A stretch of 64,000 nt of DNA from Streptomyces sp. NBC_00376 (GTDB taxonomy: Bacteria > Actinomycetota > Actinomycetes > Streptomycetales > Streptomycetaceae): the NCBI RefSeq assembly GCF_036077095.1, contig NZ_CP107960.1, positions 2,170,001 through 2,234,000 of the forward strand, in the 5' to 3' direction. A model generated the notes under the pieces. That model had not been told where the DNA came from and did not search any database. It was given only the letters and a program-made list of their open reading frames with translations. Position numbers and translations under genes: made by a program. Below are positions 50,103-59,219 of this stretch, piece after piece; positions within the stretch are counted from its first letter, which is position 1; every line of letters starts with the position of its first letter.

Positions 50103-50765
50103 TCACTTCACCAGCTGCTTGAGGGCGATGTTGAGCTGGAGGACATTGACCCTCGGCTCCCCCACGAAGCCCAGGATCCGGCCGTCGGTGTGCTGTTCGA
50201 CGAGTTTCTCCACCCGGTCGACGGGGAGGTGGTTCCGCTCGGCCACCCGGCGCACCTGGAGCTGTGCGTACGCCGGGGAGATGGCCGGGTCGAGGCCGGA
50301 GCCGGAGGAGGTGACGGCGTCGGCCGGCACGTCCGAGGGGCTGACCGGGTGGCCGGGGACGGAGTTGTCCTTGACCACGGCGGCCTTGGCGGCCTTCACC
50401 CAGTCGATGAGTTCCTTGTTGTCGCCGGAGCGGTTGGTCGCGCCGGAGAGGATCAGCTTGTACTGGGTGTTGACGCTGTTGGTGCCCAGGCCGTTGGAGG
50501 GGCGCGGCTGGAACCACTTGAGGTCCGGGGCCGCGGTCTCCTGCCCCTTCTTCAGCGGCAGGTCGTAGCGCTGGCCGATGAGTTCGGAGCCGACGACCTT
50601 GCCGTTCTCGGTGATCTCGGAGCCGTTGGCCTTGTCGGGGAAGACGCCCTGGGCGACGCCGGTGACGGCGAGCGGGTAGAGCACGCCGCAGACGACGGTG
50701 AGGACGAGCAGGGCGCGCAGCCCGGCCCAGAGCAACCGGGCGGTGTTTGCTACGGAGTTGTTCAT
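50103..50765 (-). CDS. kdpC: Potassium-transporting ATPase subunit KdpC
   Basis: 220 residues. A single N-terminal membrane helix (about 12-38) is followed by an outside domain with GSELIGQRYDLP, FQPRPSNG and SGSGLDPAISPAYAQLQVRRVA, the KdpC signature. Stabilises the KdpFABC complex. 23 bp downstream of kdpB. Confidence 0.96.
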   Translation of the reverse strand: MNNSVANTARLLWAGLRALLVLTVVCGVLYPLAVTGVAQGVFPDKANGSEITENGKVVGSELIGQRYDLPLKKGQETAAPDLKWFQPRPSNGLGTNSVNTQYKLILSGATNRSGDNKELIDWVKAAKAAVVKDNSVPGHPVSPSDVPADAVTSSGSGLDPAISPAYAQLQVRRVAERNHLPVDRVEKLVEQHTDGRILGFVGEPRVNVLQLNIALKQLVK

Positions 50766-50788
50766 GGCAGGTCAGCCGATTCCTAGAT

Positions 50789-52915
50789 TCAGTTCAGCCC
50801 GGGTACGAGGGAGATGACCATGTCGATGATCTTGATGCCGATGAACGGGGCGACCAGACCGCCGAGTCCGTAGATCCCGAGGTTGCGCCGGAGCATCGAG
50901 TCGGCGCTGCTGGGCCGGTAGCGCACGCCCTTCAGGGCGAGCGGCACCAGCGCGACGATGATCAGCGCGTTGAAGACGACGGCCGACAGGATCGCGGACT
51001 GGGGCGAGGACAGCTGCATGATGTTCAGCTTGTCCAGGCCGGGGTAGACCACGGCGAACATCGCGGGGATGATCGCGAAGTACTTCGCGACGTCGTTGGC
51101 GATCGAGAACGTCGTCAGCGCACCACGCGTGATGAGCAGCTGCTTGCCGATCTCGACGATCTCGATCAGCTTCGTGGGGTTGGAGTCCAGGTCCACCATG
51201 TTCCCGGCCTCCTTGGCGGCCGAGGTGCCGGTGTTCATGGCCACGCCGACATCCGCCTGGGCGAGCGCCGGGGCGTCGTTCGTGCCGTCGCCGGTCATCG
51301 CGACGAGCTTGCCGCCCGCCTGCTCCCGCTTGATGAGGGCCATCTTGTCCTCGGGCGTGGCCTCGGCGAGGAAGTCGTCCACTCCTGCCTCATCGGCGAT
51401 GGCCTTCGCGGTCAGCGGGTTGTCGCCGGTGATCATGACTGTACGGATGCCCATCCGGCGCAGCTCGTCGAACCGCTCCCGCATGCCCTCCTTGACCACG
51501 TCCTTGAGGTGGATGACACCCAGGACCCGGGCCCCCTGCTCGTCCTCCAGGGCCACCAGCAGCGGCGTGCCGCCCGCCTCGGAGATCCTGTCGGTGAGTG
51601 CCTGCGCGTCCTGCGAGACACTGCCGCCGCGCTCCTTGACCCAGGCGACGACCGAACCGGTGGCGCCCTTGCGGACCTTGCGCCCGTCGACGTCGACGCC
51701 GGACATGCGCGTCTGGGCGGTGAACGCGACCCACTCGGCCTGCCGCAGCTCGCCCTGGTGGCGCTCGCGCAGCCCGTACTTCTCCTTGGCGAGCACGACG
51801 ATCGAGCGGCCCTCCGGCGTCTCGTCGGCCAGCGAGGAGAGCTGGGCCGCGTCGGCCAGTTCGGCCTCCGTCGTTCCCTTGACGGGTACGAACTCGGCGG
51901 CCTGCCGGTTGCCGAGCGTGATGGTGCCGGTCTTGTCGAGCAGCAGCGTCGAGACGTCTCCGGCGGCCTCGACGGCCCGCCCCGACATGGCGAGCACATT
52001 GCGCTGCACCAGGCGGTCCATGCCGGCGATGCCGATCGCGGAGAGCAGTGCGCCGATCGTCGTCGGGATCAGACAGACCAGCAGCGCGGTCAGCACGATC
52101 ATCGACTGCCGCTGCCCGGCGTAGATCGCGAAGGGCTGGAGGGTGACGACGGCGAGCAGGAAGACGATGGTGAGGGACGCGAGGAGAATGTTCAGCGCGA
52201 TCTCGTTGGGCGTCTTCTGCCGGGCGGCGCCCTCGACCAGGGCGATCATCCGGTCGATGAACGTCTCGCCGGGCTTGGTGGTGATCTTGACGACGATGCG
52301 GTCGGAGAGCACCTTCGTACCCCCGGTGACGGCGCTCCGGTCACCGCCGGACTCCCGGATGACCGGGGCGGACTCGCCGGTTATCGCGGATTCGTCGACG
52401 CTCGCGACGCCCTCGACGACGTCTCCGTCGCCGGGGATGATGTCACCGGCCTCGCAGACCACCAGGTCGCCGACGCGCAGCTCGGTGCCGGGCACCCGCT
52501 CCTCGTTCGTGCCGATCAGCCGCCGGGCGACGGTGTCGGTCTTGGCCTTGCGCAGCGTGTCGGCCTGCGCCTTGCCGCGGCCCTCGGCGACCGCCTCCGC
52601 CAGGTTGGCGAAGATCGTGGTCAGCCAGAGCCAGGCCGTGATCGCCCAGCCGAACCACTCCCCCGGGTCCAGGCACGCGAGCACGGTGGTGAACACCGAA
52701 CCGATCAGCACGACGAACATGACCGGGGACTTGACCATCACCCGGGGGTCGAGCTTGCGTACGGCGTCGGGGAAGGACCGGATCAGCTGCGCAGGGTCGA
52801 ACAGGCCCGCGCCGACGCGCCCTTCGCTCTGGTGACCCGTGGGCGCGTCCTGGTGCGGTGCCCGGGTGGGGGTGACAGTGGACATCGAGTCCTCTTGCTC
52901 CGTACGAGTGGTCAT
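50789..52915 (-). CDS. kdpB: Potassium-transporting ATPase subunit KdpB
   Basis: 708 residues from ATG 52915, which overlaps the kdpA stop; ATG 52885 (MSTVTPT) is an alternative. P-type ATPase: TGESAPV in the A domain, phosphorylated Asp in DKTGTIT, hinge [16 protein letters not shown]. Short N-terminal extension, seven helices. Hydrolyses ATP to drive K+ uptake through KdpA. Confidence 0.97.
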   Translation of the reverse strand: MTTRTEQEDSMSTVTPTRAPHQDAPTGHQSEGRVGAGLFDPAQLIRSFPDAVRKLDPRVMVKSPVMFVVLIGSVFTTVLACLDPGEWFGWAITAWLWLTTIFANLAEAVAEGRGKAQADTLRKAKTDTVARRLIGTNEERVPGTELRVGDLVVCEAGDIIPGDGDVVEGVASVDESAITGESAPVIRESGGDRSAVTGGTKVLSDRIVVKITTKPGETFIDRMIALVEGAARQKTPNEIALNILLASLTIVFLLAVVTLQPFAIYAGQRQSMIVLTALLVCLIPTTIGALLSAIGIAGMDRLVQRNVLAMSGRAVEAAGDVSTLLLDKTGTITLGNRQAAEFVPVKGTTEAELADAAQLSSLADETPEGRSIVVLAKEKYGLRERHQGELRQAEWVAFTAQTRMSGVDVDGRKVRKGATGSVVAWVKERGGSVSQDAQALTDRISEAGGTPLLVALEDEQGARVLGVIHLKDVVKEGMRERFDELRRMGIRTVMITGDNPLTAKAIADEAGVDDFLAEATPEDKMALIKREQAGGKLVAMTGDGTNDAPALAQADVGVAMNTGTSAAKEAGNMVDLDSNPTKLIEIVEIGKQLLITRGALTTFSIANDVAKYFAIIPAMFAVVYPGLDKLNIMQLSSPQSAILSAVVFNALIIVALVPLALKGVRYRPSSADSMLRRNLGIYGLGGLVAPFIGIKIIDMVISLVPGLN

Positions 52916-54576
52916 GACGCCAGCCCTTCGGCCAGCGGCCCCAGCGCCAGGGCCGGGAAGTAGGTCAGCCCGGTGATGATCAGGATCGTGCCGACCAGCA
53001 GTCCGCTGAAGAGCGGCTTGTGCGTGCCCAGGGTTCCCACGGTCGCCGGTACGGGTTTCTGCTCGGCGAGCGAGCCGGCCAGCGCCAGGATGAACACCAT
53101 CGGCAGGAACCGGCCGAGCAGCATCGCGAGACCGATCGTGGTGTTGAACCACTGCGTGTCCGCGTTGAGCCCGGCGAACGCCGAACCGTTGTTGTTCGCG
53201 CCCGAGGTGTAGGCGTAGAGGATCTCGGAGAATCCGTGTGCGCCGGTGTTGGTCATCGAGTGGGGCGGGGTGGGCAGCGCCATCGCTGCGGCGGTGAAGC
53301 AGAGCACCAGGGCCGGGGTGATCAGGATGTAGCAGGCCGCGAGCTTGATCTCGCGGGTGCCGATCTTCTTCCCCAGATACTCCGGAGTGCGGCCGACCAT
53401 CAGCCCGGCGATGAACACCGCGATGATCGCCATGACGAGCATCCCGTAGAGGCCGGAACCGACGCCTCCGGGCGCGATCTCGCCGAGCTGCATGCCCAGC
53501 ATCGTGATCCCGCCGCCGAAGCCGGTGTACGAGGAGTGGAAGGAGTTCACCGCGCCGGTGGAGGTGAGGGTCGTGGCCACCGCGAAGATCGACGAGCCGG
53601 CGATCCCGAACCGGGTCTCCTTGCCCTCCATCGCCCCGCCCGCGATGTCGAACGCGGGCCCGTGATGGGCGAATTCGGTCCACATCATCAGGGTGGTGAA
53701 GCCCAGCCAGATGACACCCATCGTCGCGAGGATCGCGTAACCCTGCTTGAGCGAGCCGACCATCCGGCCGAAGGTCCGCGTCAACGCGAAGGGGATGACG
53801 AGGATCAGGAAGATCTCAAGGAGGTTGGACAGCCCGTTGGGGTTCTCGAACGGGTGGGCCGCGTTGGCGTTGAAGTAGCCGCCGCCGTTGGTTCCCAGCT
53901 CCTTGATGGCCTCCTGGGAGGCCACGGCGCCGCCGTTCCACTGCTGCGAGCCGCCCATGAACTGCCCGACCTCGTGGATGCCGGCGAAGTTCTGGATCGC
54001 GCCGCAGGCCACCAGCAACAGCGCGCCGACGGCGGCGATCGGCAGCAGGATCCGTACGGTGCCGCGCACCAGGTCGGACCAGAAGTTGCCGAGCTCACCG
54101 GTGCGGGAGCGGGCGAAGCCGCGTACCAGGGCCACCGCCACGGCCATGCCGACGGCGGCCGAGACGAAGTTCTGCACCGCGAGGCCGCCGGTCTGAACGA
54201 CGTGGCCCATGGCCTGTTCGCCGTAGTACGACTGCCAGTTGGTGTTGGCGACGAACGACGCGGCCGTGTTGAACGCCTGGTCCGGGTCGATCGAGGCGAA
54301 GCCGAGCGAACCGGGCAGCGAGCCCTGGAGCCGCTGCAGCAGATAGAGGAAGAGGACGCTCACCGCGGAGAAGGCGAGCACCCCGCGCAGATACGCGGGC
54401 CAGCGCATCTGCGCGTTCGGGTCGGCGCCGACGGCCTTGTAGATCCACTTCTCGACCCGGAGGTGCTTCGTCGAGGAGTAGACACCGGCCATGTAGTCGC
54501 CGAGCGGACGGTACGCCAGCCCCAGCGCCACCACGAGCGCGAGGACCTGGAGCACACCAGCGAGGACGGGGCTCAT
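52912..54576 (-). CDS. kdpA: Potassium-transporting ATPase subunit KdpA
   Basis: 554 residues, about ten membrane helices. The selectivity-filter style repeats include [34 protein letters not shown] and [16 protein letters not shown], diagnostic of KdpA. Stop overlaps the kdpB start, and kdpF ends 7 bp upstream. Confidence 0.97.
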   Translation of the reverse strand: MSPVLAGVLQVLALVVALGLAYRPLGDYMAGVYSSTKHLRVEKWIYKAVGADPNAQMRWPAYLRGVLAFSAVSVLFLYLLQRLQGSLPGSLGFASIDPDQAFNTAASFVANTNWQSYYGEQAMGHVVQTGGLAVQNFVSAAVGMAVAVALVRGFARSRTGELGNFWSDLVRGTVRILLPIAAVGALLLVACGAIQNFAGIHEVGQFMGGSQQWNGGAVASQEAIKELGTNGGGYFNANAAHPFENPNGLSNLLEIFLILVIPFALTRTFGRMVGSLKQGYAILATMGVIWLGFTTLMMWTEFAHHGPAFDIAGGAMEGKETRFGIAGSSIFAVATTLTSTGAVNSFHSSYTGFGGGITMLGMQLGEIAPGGVGSGLYGMLVMAIIAVFIAGLMVGRTPEYLGKKIGTREIKLAACYILITPALVLCFTAAAMALPTPPHSMTNTGAHGFSEILYAYTSGANNNGSAFAGLNADTQWFNTTIGLAMLLGRFLPMVFILALAGSLAEQKPVPATVGTLGTHKPLFSGLLVGTILIITGLTYFPALALGPLAEGLAS

Positions 54577-54583
54577 ATCGCGC

Positions 54584-54673
54584 TCAGAACCTCTCCGGGT
54601 ACAGAAGGGCGAGGACGAGATAGCCCAGCAGGGCGACGGCCACTACCAGACCGACGATGTTCTCGGCAGTCAC
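54584..54673 (-). CDS. kdpF: Potassium-transporting ATPase subunit KdpF
   Basis: 29 residues from GTG 54673: one membrane helix ([20 protein letters not shown]) ending PERF, the family signature. Its start overlaps the stop of the tiny ORF upstream (GTGA). Stabilises the pump complex. Confidence 0.93.
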   Translation of the reverse strand: MTAENIVGLVVAVALLGYLVLALLYPERF

Positions 54674-54753
54674 AGCTTCGCCACCCCCTTGGCGACGAGA
54701 GCCACCAGCGCGAAGACCGCGATCGTGGTGACGACGAAGGCCACATCGGCCAC
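54670..54753 (-). CDS. 27-residue membrane peptide coupled to kdpF
   Basis: GTG 54753 behind AGGAGCACACG; the product MADVAFVVTTIAVFALVALV ends AKGVAKL. One membrane helix, basic tail. The stop overlaps the kdpF start by GTGA, so it is probably translated first in the kdp operon. Too short for most gene finders. A second KdpF-like stabiliser or a leader controlling kdpF translation are both possible. Confidence 0.7.
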   Translation of the reverse strand: MADVAFVVTTIAVFALVALVAKGVAKL

Positions 54754-54952
54754 CGTGTGCTCCTAGATGAGGTACGGATTCTCGGACCTCTTGAGCAAAC
54801 CTCCCGCCACGACCCTTCTGGCCTGCGTTGATGGCTTCCTTACGGGGAACGTCGGGCCCTTGACGGCGCACATACGTGCCCCATACGCGCCCCATACGCG
54901 CGCCTTCCGTGCGCTGTCCGCGTGCTGTCCGGAAACCGCCCCGGACGCGGAA
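54754..54952 (-). promoter_or_regulatory. Promoter region of the kdp operon
   Basis: About 200 bp upstream of the tiny ORF, where KdpE would bind. I cannot assign boxes or a KdpE site with confidence. Confidence 0.35.
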
Positions 54953-55000
54953 CGGCCGGTGGGCCGCACCCCCTCGCAAGGGGATACGGCCCACCGGCCG
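54953..55000 (-). terminator. Terminator after the DUF3710 gene
   Basis: CGGCCGGTGGGCCG (54953-54966) and its complement (54987-55000), with an inner CCCCTCGCAAGGGG hairpin in the loop. Confidence 0.7.
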
Positions 55001-55030
55001 AAGCTGTGCCGGGCGGCTGCCCGGAGCCGC

Positions 55031-55804
55031 TCAGCGCACCTCGGTGATCTCGGGTCCGCGCTGGAGCTGGCCCATGCCACCGGAGAACTTCGAGCCCTCC
55101 TGGCTCTCCTGCTGGACCCCCTCGGGGACCATCTGGGCATCGTTGGGCAGCTTGAGGACGATCGGGTCGCGCGGCGCCATGGGGCCCTCGCCCCGGACGA
55201 CCACGGTGTCCCGGAAGATCGTCTCCAGCAGCCCGGCGGCCTCCGGCTGCACGGCGCCCTGGCCGGAGATCACTCCGCGCAGGAACCAGCGCGGACCGTC
55301 GACGCCGACGAAGCGCACCAGCTGCACGCCGTTCGTCCCGTCCGGGAGCTGTACGGGGACCTGGGCACGCAGCTCCCAGCCCAGCGGGCCCTCGACCTCG
55401 TCGATGATCCCACCCTGCTGGGTGATGCCGGAGGCGATCTCCTCGCGGACCTCGCCCCAGATGCCCTCCTTCTTGGGCGCGGCGAAGGCCTGGAGCTGGA
55501 CGGCGCTGTCGCGCAGCACCACGGTCGCGGCGACGATCGCGTCACCGGCCACCTCCACGCGCAGCTCCATGCCCTCGACGCCGGGCACGAAGATCCCGCC
55601 CAGGTCGACCCGGCCCTCGGCGGGCTGGGAGACCTCGGAGACGTCCCACGGCCCGTCCGGCCGCGGCGCCGGCGGGAGGTTCACCCGACGCGGGCCGCTG
55701 TCGGCGCCGTCGGTGTCATCGAGCTCGTCGACGACCTGCTCGGCCTCGCGCGCTTCGTCCGCCGTGTCCTCGGCGGAACCACTCTTCTTGCGACGTCCGA
55801 ACAC
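55031..55804 (-). CDS. DUF3710 protein
   Basis: 257 residues from GTG 55804 (VFGRRKKSGS). An acidic disordered N-terminus (about 55 residues) precedes the DUF3710 domain (WDVSEV, VDLGGIFVPGVEGMELRVEV, WFLRGVISGQGA). Unknown function, conserved next to dut in Actinobacteria. The gene starts immediately after the dut stop. Confidence 0.9.
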   Translation of the reverse strand: MFGRRKKSGSAEDTADEAREAEQVVDELDDTDGADSGPRRVNLPPAPRPDGPWDVSEVSQPAEGRVDLGGIFVPGVEGMELRVEVAGDAIVAATVVLRDSAVQLQAFAAPKKEGIWGEVREEIASGITQQGGIIDEVEGPLGWELRAQVPVQLPDGTNGVQLVRFVGVDGPRWFLRGVISGQGAVQPEAAGLLETIFRDTVVVRGEGPMAPRDPIVLKLPNDAQMVPEGVQQESQEGSKFSGGMGQLQRGPEITEVR

Positions 55805-55805
55805 G

Positions 55806-56339
55806 TCACTGTCCTTCCCGGTCGGGTACGACCGAAGCGTAGCTGTTACCGCCCTGGGTGTTCCCGCCCCTGACGCCATCGACATCACCGGAGGCATGCC
55901 CTCCGGTGGATCCGAAGCCTCCCTCGCCACGGGCCGAGCCCGGCAGCTCCGCCACCTCGTGGAAGCGCACCTTCTCGACCTGCTGGACGACCAGTTGGGC
56001 AATCCGGTCGAACCGCTCGAACCTCACGGGCTCTCGCGGGTCGAGGTTGATGACGATCACCTTGATCTCTCCACGGTACCCGGCATCGACCGTCCCCGGG
56101 GCATTCACCAGGGCGACTCCACAGCGTGCGGCGAGGCCGGAGCGCGGGTGGACGAACGCGGCGTATCCGTCGGGCAGTGCGATCGACACCCCGGTGGGCA
56201 GCACAGCCCGCTCGCCGGGGGCGAGTTCGACGGCCTCGGTGGTCACGAGATCCGCCCCGGCATCGCCCGGGTGCCCATAGGCCGGAATCGGCACGTCCGG
56301 GTCGATCCGGCGGATCAATACGTCCACGGGTCCGCGCAT
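55806..56339 (-). CDS. dut: Deoxyuridine 5'-triphosphate nucleotidohydrolase
   Basis: 177 residues from ATG 56339. Five dUTPase motifs are visible: PGDAGADL, RSGLAARCG, NAPGTVDAGYRGEI, RIAQLVVQ and the C-terminal GEGGFGSTGG arm. The tail after it (about 28 residues, Gly/Asn-rich) is longer than in most. Hydrolyses dUTP to dUMP, keeping uracil out of DNA. Its start overlaps the thioesterase stop (TGATG). Confidence 0.96.
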   Translation of the reverse strand: MRGPVDVLIRRIDPDVPIPAYGHPGDAGADLVTTEAVELAPGERAVLPTGVSIALPDGYAAFVHPRSGLAARCGVALVNAPGTVDAGYRGEIKVIVINLDPREPVRFERFDRIAQLVVQQVEKVRFHEVAELPGSARGEGGFGSTGGHASGDVDGVRGGNTQGGNSYASVVPDREGQ

Positions 56340-56923
56340 CAGGGGTTCACCTCGAAGGCACGGGCACGCCTGACCTGGTCCGGGTCGGCCATCGCCGCCT
56401 GGATCTCGGCCGGGCGGCCGTTCTCGATGAAGTGGTCGACCTTGACCTCGATGAAGAGGGCCTCGGCACGGACCGCCACGGGTCCGTCCGGACCGCCGAT
56501 CCGGCCGGTCGCCCGGGAGTAGATCTTCCGGCCGTGCACCGCGGTGATCTCGGCGTCGAGGTACAGCACGGTGTCCACCGGCACCGGACGCACGAAGTCG
56601 GTCTCCAGCCGTCCGGTCACGGCGATCACCCGCAGGAGCCAGTTCAGCGAGCCGAGCGTCTCGTCCAGCGCGGTGGTCAGGATGCCGCCGTGCGCCAGCC
56701 CCGGGGCGCCCTGATGGGCGGCCTTCACGGTGAACTCGGCGGTGACGCTGACGCCGTCGCCGGCCCGCGCCTGGAGGTGCAGCCCGTGCGGCTGTCCTTC
56801 GCCGCAGCCGAAACAGTGTTCGTAGTGCGCACCGAGGAGTTCGCCGGGGGCCGGGGCTTCGGGGTGCCGAACCGGTATCACCGCGTCGGCCGGGGGCTTC
56901 AGAGCCGCAGATGTTCCACTCAC
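56339..56923 (-). CDS. PaaI-type hotdog-fold thioesterase
   Basis: 194 residues from GTG 56923. An N-terminal CFGCGEGQPHGLHL segment (possible metal-binding cysteines) is followed by the hotdog core with HQGAPGLAHGGILTTALDETLG, the acyl-CoA thioesterase motif. Substrate unknown. First gene of the unit with dut and DUF3710. Confidence 0.88.
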   Translation of the reverse strand: MSGTSAALKPPADAVIPVRHPEAPAPGELLGAHYEHCFGCGEGQPHGLHLQARAGDGVSVTAEFTVKAAHQGAPGLAHGGILTTALDETLGSLNWLLRVIAVTGRLETDFVRPVPVDTVLYLDAEITAVHGRKIYSRATGRIGGPDGPVAVRAEALFIEVKVDHFIENGRPAEIQAAMADPDQVRRARAFEVNP

Positions 56924-56981
56924 AGGCGCAGACCTTACCCGCGCGGCTACCCGCGGGTCGCGCCGTGCCAAGCTTGGGTTC

Positions 56982-57437
56982 ATGCAGCCTTCCACCCCGC
57001 CTTTCGACGAACGACTGACCGCACCCCGTTCGTGGTGGCTCATCGCCCTTCTGGTCGGCATCGCCTGTGCGCTGATGCTGCTGCCGCTCGGCACCCTGCC
57101 GCTGCTGGCCGGCCTGGTGGGCGGCACGGCCCTGTCGGCGGTCGCGGTGAGCTCGTACGGCTCGGCCAGGATCCGGGTCGTTGCGGGCGCCCTGGTCGCC
57201 GGCGACGCGCGGATCCCCGTGACGGCGCTCGGCGAGGCCGAGGTGCTGGAGGGGGAGGAGGCGCGCGCGTGGCGCACGTACAAGGCGGACACCCGGGCGT
57301 TCATGCTGCTGCGCAGCTACATCCCGACGGCGGTCCGGGTGGAGATCACCGACCCGCAGGACCCGACCCCGTACGTCTATCTCTCGACCCGCGAGCCGCA
57401 GGCCCTGGTGGCGGCGCTCACGGCCGTACGCGCCTGA
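56982..57437 (+). CDS. DUF3093 membrane protein
   Basis: 151 residues. Two adjacent membrane helices (about 18-55) are followed by a soluble domain with WRTYKADTRAFMLLRSYIP and PYVYLSTREPQALVAAL. Actinobacterial family of unknown function. Divergent from the thioesterase. Confidence 0.9.
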   Translation: MQPSTPPFDERLTAPRSWWLIALLVGIACALMLLPLGTLPLLAGLVGGTALSAVAVSSYGSARIRVVAGALVAGDARIPVTALGEAEVLEGEEARAWRTYKADTRAFMLLRSYIPTAVRVEITDPQDPTPYVYLSTREPQALVAALTAVRA

Positions 57438-57527
57438 TCCGGGCGGGGGGCGCCCCAGGCCCTCGGCGAGGCCGTCAGGGCCGTTCACGGGCCCCTCGAC
57501 CCCGGGCCTGGTTCCGAACGAAAGACC

Positions 57528-58505
57528 CTAGGCCTCCAGCTCGCCCGGCAGGGGTCCGCGCGGGCCCACCTGCCGCTCCAGCGGAGGCAGCTCGGGGAGC
57601 CGGTCCCAGGGGACCTGGCGCTTGCGCAGGTCCTTCCTGACGCGTTCGGCGAGCTTTCTTGTGTCGCGCCGGTTCATCATCGCGCCGACGGCGGCGCCGA
57701 TCATGAACGGAACCAGGTTCGGCAGATCGCGCGCCATGCGCTTCGTGATCTGCTGGCGCAGCTCGCGCTTCATCTGGCCGCCCAGCGCGGCGTTGACCGT
57801 CGCGGGGTGGGCGACATCGATTCCGCGCTCCTCCGTCCAGGACGTGAGGTAGGCGCTGGAACGCTGGCCGAGCCCGCCCGGCGGGCGCTGTCCGTAGACC
57901 TCGTGCAGCTCGGCGACGAGCTTCATCTCGATCGCTGCCACACCGGTGATCTCCGCCGCCAGCTCGGCGAGCATGGCCGGCGGTACGGGCATCATCGCCG
58001 CCGCGCCGATTCCGGCGCCGACGGTGGCGGTGCCCTTGCTCGCGCCTGCGATGAGCTTGTCGGCGAGCTCCTCCGGGCCGAGCCCGGGGAACTGCTCGCG
58101 CAAGGTGGCGAGATCGCGCACAGGGACGCGGGGAGCGTTCTCGATGATCAGGTCGGCGATATGACCGATCGCCGCCTTGGCGCTCTCCCCGCCCTTGCGT
58201 ACGCCCCGTTTCACTGAACTCAGACGGCCTGCCCCGGTCACGGGCTCCGTCCTGTCGACCTGTCCGGCCCCATCGGCCGCGTCGACTTCTTCGATCGCCG
58301 CGTGTGCTTCTTCGATTGCCGCGACGACTGCTTCGAGCGAGGCCGGCCGGCCCCGCTCGCCGTCCCGCTCGCCCTGGGAGGGTGGCAGGGCGGACCGCTC
58401 GGCAGGCGTTGTCACGCCTTCTGCCGGGCCTGTGCCGCCCTGATACGCCTCCGACGACCTCTTGCGCCGCAAGCGCCGCTTCCGGAACGGTGTGTCGCCT
58501 GCCAC
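57528..58505 (-). CDS. Conserved hypothetical protein, 325 residues
   Basis: A basic start (FRKRRLRRKRSS) and a low-complexity acidic region to about residue 85 are followed by a helical domain with a glycine/alanine-rich hydrophobic stretch (VGAGIGAAAMMPVPPAMLAE, about 160-190) and a second one (FMIGAAVGAMMNRRDTRKLA). The hydrophobic stretches suggest membrane association. I do not recognise a characterised family; a distant similarity to EcsC-type proteins is possible. Confidence 0.85.
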   Translation of the reverse strand: MAGDTPFRKRRLRRKRSSEAYQGGTGPAEGVTTPAERSALPPSQGERDGERGRPASLEAVVAAIEEAHAAIEEVDAADGAGQVDRTEPVTGAGRLSSVKRGVRKGGESAKAAIGHIADLIIENAPRVPVRDLATLREQFPGLGPEELADKLIAGASKGTATVGAGIGAAAMMPVPPAMLAELAAEITGVAAIEMKLVAELHEVYGQRPPGGLGQRSSAYLTSWTEERGIDVAHPATVNAALGGQMKRELRQQITKRMARDLPNLVPFMIGAAVGAMMNRRDTRKLAERVRKDLRKRQVPWDRLPELPPLERQVGPRGPLPGELEA

Positions 58506-58517
58506 GGTCGGTGCGAC

Positions 58518-58814
58518 CTAGTCGCAGTCGCGGCAGATCGGCTGGCCGTTCTTCTCGCGGGCCAGCTGGCTCCTGTGGTGCACGAGGAAGCAGCTCATGC
58601 ACGTGAACTCGTCGGCCTGCTTGGGCAGGACCCTGACGGCCAGTTCTTCGTTGGACAGGTCTGCGCCGGGCAGCTCCAGTCCTTCGGCCGCGTCGAATTC
58701 GTCGACGTCGACGGCGGACGCCGTCTTGTCGCTCCGGCGAGCCTTGAGTTCTTCGAGGCTGTCCTGGTCGACGTCGTCATCGGTCTTGCGTGGGGTGTCG
58801 TAATCCGTTGCCAT
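58518..58814 (-). CDS. DUF4193 zinc-ribbon-like protein
   Basis: 98 residues from ATG 58814. An acidic N-terminal two-thirds is followed by FTCMSCFLVHHRSQLA and PICRDCD, two CxxC pairs likely to bind zinc. Small actinobacterial family of unknown function, found beside the 325-residue protein, 12 bp apart. Confidence 0.9.
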   Translation of the reverse strand: MATDYDTPRKTDDDVDQDSLEELKARRSDKTASAVDVDEFDAAEGLELPGADLSNEELAVRVLPKQADEFTCMSCFLVHHRSQLAREKNGQPICRDCD

Positions 58815-59219
58815 GTCGCTCTCCCCCTCTGGGTGTCTGCGGTGTCTCAGCGCACGTAACGCGTGAGAGGCCGGACTTGTGCCCGACCCGAGGCGGAGAT
58901 TTTGCCTCACATCAAGGTCTGTTACTCAATCGACACCCAAAAGGGCCGCTCGGGAGTGGCCGGCTTGGGTGGCGATGGGGACCGTACACGGTCCCGGTGT
59001 CGCGCTTCACGGGCGCCACCCCGTGTACTTCCCGTGATATCGGGCCCCGAAAACCCCGACTTTTGCGGGTTTTCCGGTGGAGTCCCTGATCACGGAGCGT
59101 TGACGGTCCGAAATTCGCTCCTGTGATCGATCACACACGGACGATCCGGGCACAGGTCCCGAAAATTCCGCTCAAAGCGAACAAACTAATTCGTGCCCGG
59201 GTCGGTCCGCCCGGCCGCC
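58815..59219. other. Intergenic region, 405 bp
   Basis: It should hold the DUF4193 promoter and the end of the cutRS transcript. A 14-bp perfect palindrome TGTGATCGATCACA lies at 59122-59135. A comparatively A/T-rich stretch (GAAAATTCCGCTCAAAGCGAAC) lies at about 59160-59190. No gene or RNA recognised. Confidence 0.5.

Noticed and set aside
53020..54831. Plus-strand frame of 603 codons over kdpA
   Set aside because: Antisense of kdpA, which has the full family signature.
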